Source: an uncultured Clostridia bacterium (GTDB lineage Bacteria > Bacillota > Clostridia > UMGS1883). From it: a DNA stretch of 14,668 nucleotides. Position numbers and translations under genes: made by a program. The notes below the pieces were generated by a model. The model was not told the DNA's origin and made no database searches. It was given only the letters and a program-made list of their open reading frames with translations. The stretch is taken from positions 1-14,668 of the forward strand of contig CANRHW010000014.1 in the NCBI GenBank assembly GCA_947630525.1, in the 5' to 3' direction. Shown piece after piece: positions 14,592-14,668 of the stretch (position 1 is its first letter; each line of letters opens with the position of its first letter).

Positions 14592-14668
14592 TGATGTGAC
14601 CCCAAAAAGTTAGACTTTTCATAGCGTAGTAGTTTTGCTGACTGCTACGCTATTTTTATGCAGCCAAG
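14592..14668 (+). repeat. Right copy of the 77-base terminal inverted repeat, IS3-type end
   Basis: This is the exact reverse complement of 1-77. It begins TGATGTGACCCCAAAAAGTT and continues AGAC, consistent with the tip of an IS3-family element entering from the htrA side. Identity with the left copy stops exactly at 14592. No coding part of the element is present. Confidence 0.6.
14621..14657 (+). terminator. Terminator-like hairpin inside the right repeat
   Basis: A 13-base-pair stem (14621-14633 with 14641-14653, one G-U) with a 7-base loop is followed by TTTT. It would stop transcription coming from htrA about 170 bases beyond the stop codon, and it mirrors the hairpin at 12-48. Confidence 0.5.

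Noticed and set aside
1..14668. Search for CRISPR arrays, tRNA or rRNA genes, phage genes, toxin-antitoxin pairs or defence clusters.
   Set aside because: No spaced direct-repeat array, tRNA-like fold with TTCGA arm, ribosomal RNA sequence or matching gene set was seen on either strand.

Overview
The window looks like chromosomal DNA of a Gram-positive anaerobe of the Clostridia, probably host-associated. The evidence is indirect. Ribosome-binding sites are strong GGAGG types, promoters are sigma-A-like with 17-base spacers, and LexA and its box are of the Firmicutes type. Surface proteins carry clostridial building blocks (copper-amine-oxidase-like stalk domains, BspA-type leucine-rich repeats), and no outer-membrane gene is present. 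Base composition is near balanced with GC-rich third codon positions. I cannot name a genus.

Layout from left to right. Positions 1-182: a repeat that returns in inverted orientation at the right edge (14468-14668). Its outermost 77 bases are identical at both ends and look like the start of an IS3-type insertion sequence. 194-1072 (-): YitT-family membrane protein. 1238-3847 (+): large secreted protein with two stalk domains, a ricin-type lectin domain, a metallopeptidase resembling the catalytic domain of anthrax lethal factor, and two further lectin-like domains. 3904-3997: two perfect hairpins between convergent genes. 4023-7514 (-): trkH, trkA and lexA in tandem (transcribed lexA-trkA-trkH), with a LexA box over the lexA -35 element. 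7648-8745 (-): ychF. 8746-9218: a 470-base region without a protein gene. It holds the ychF promoter, a strong forward promoter, a rod-like RNA that resembles 6S RNA, and a terminator. 9219-10655 (+): secreted leucine-rich-repeat protein. 10698-10725: terminator. 10914-14454 (+): OmpR-type response regulator, sensor histidine kinase and a membrane-anchored HtrA/DegP-type protease.

How the parts fit. Most of the window is housekeeping: K+ uptake (TrkA/TrkH), the SOS repressor, the YchF ATPase, and an envelope-stress-like module in which a two-component system sits directly before a surface quality-control protease. Two genes face outward, the lethal-factor-like peptidase and the leucine-rich-repeat protein. 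They are not adjacent and I see no evidence that they act together. The items most worth a second look are the lethal-factor-like lectin peptidase, the 6S-like RNA, and the composite repeat lying 3' of both yitT and htrA. No tRNA, rRNA, CRISPR array, phage module or defence system is visible.
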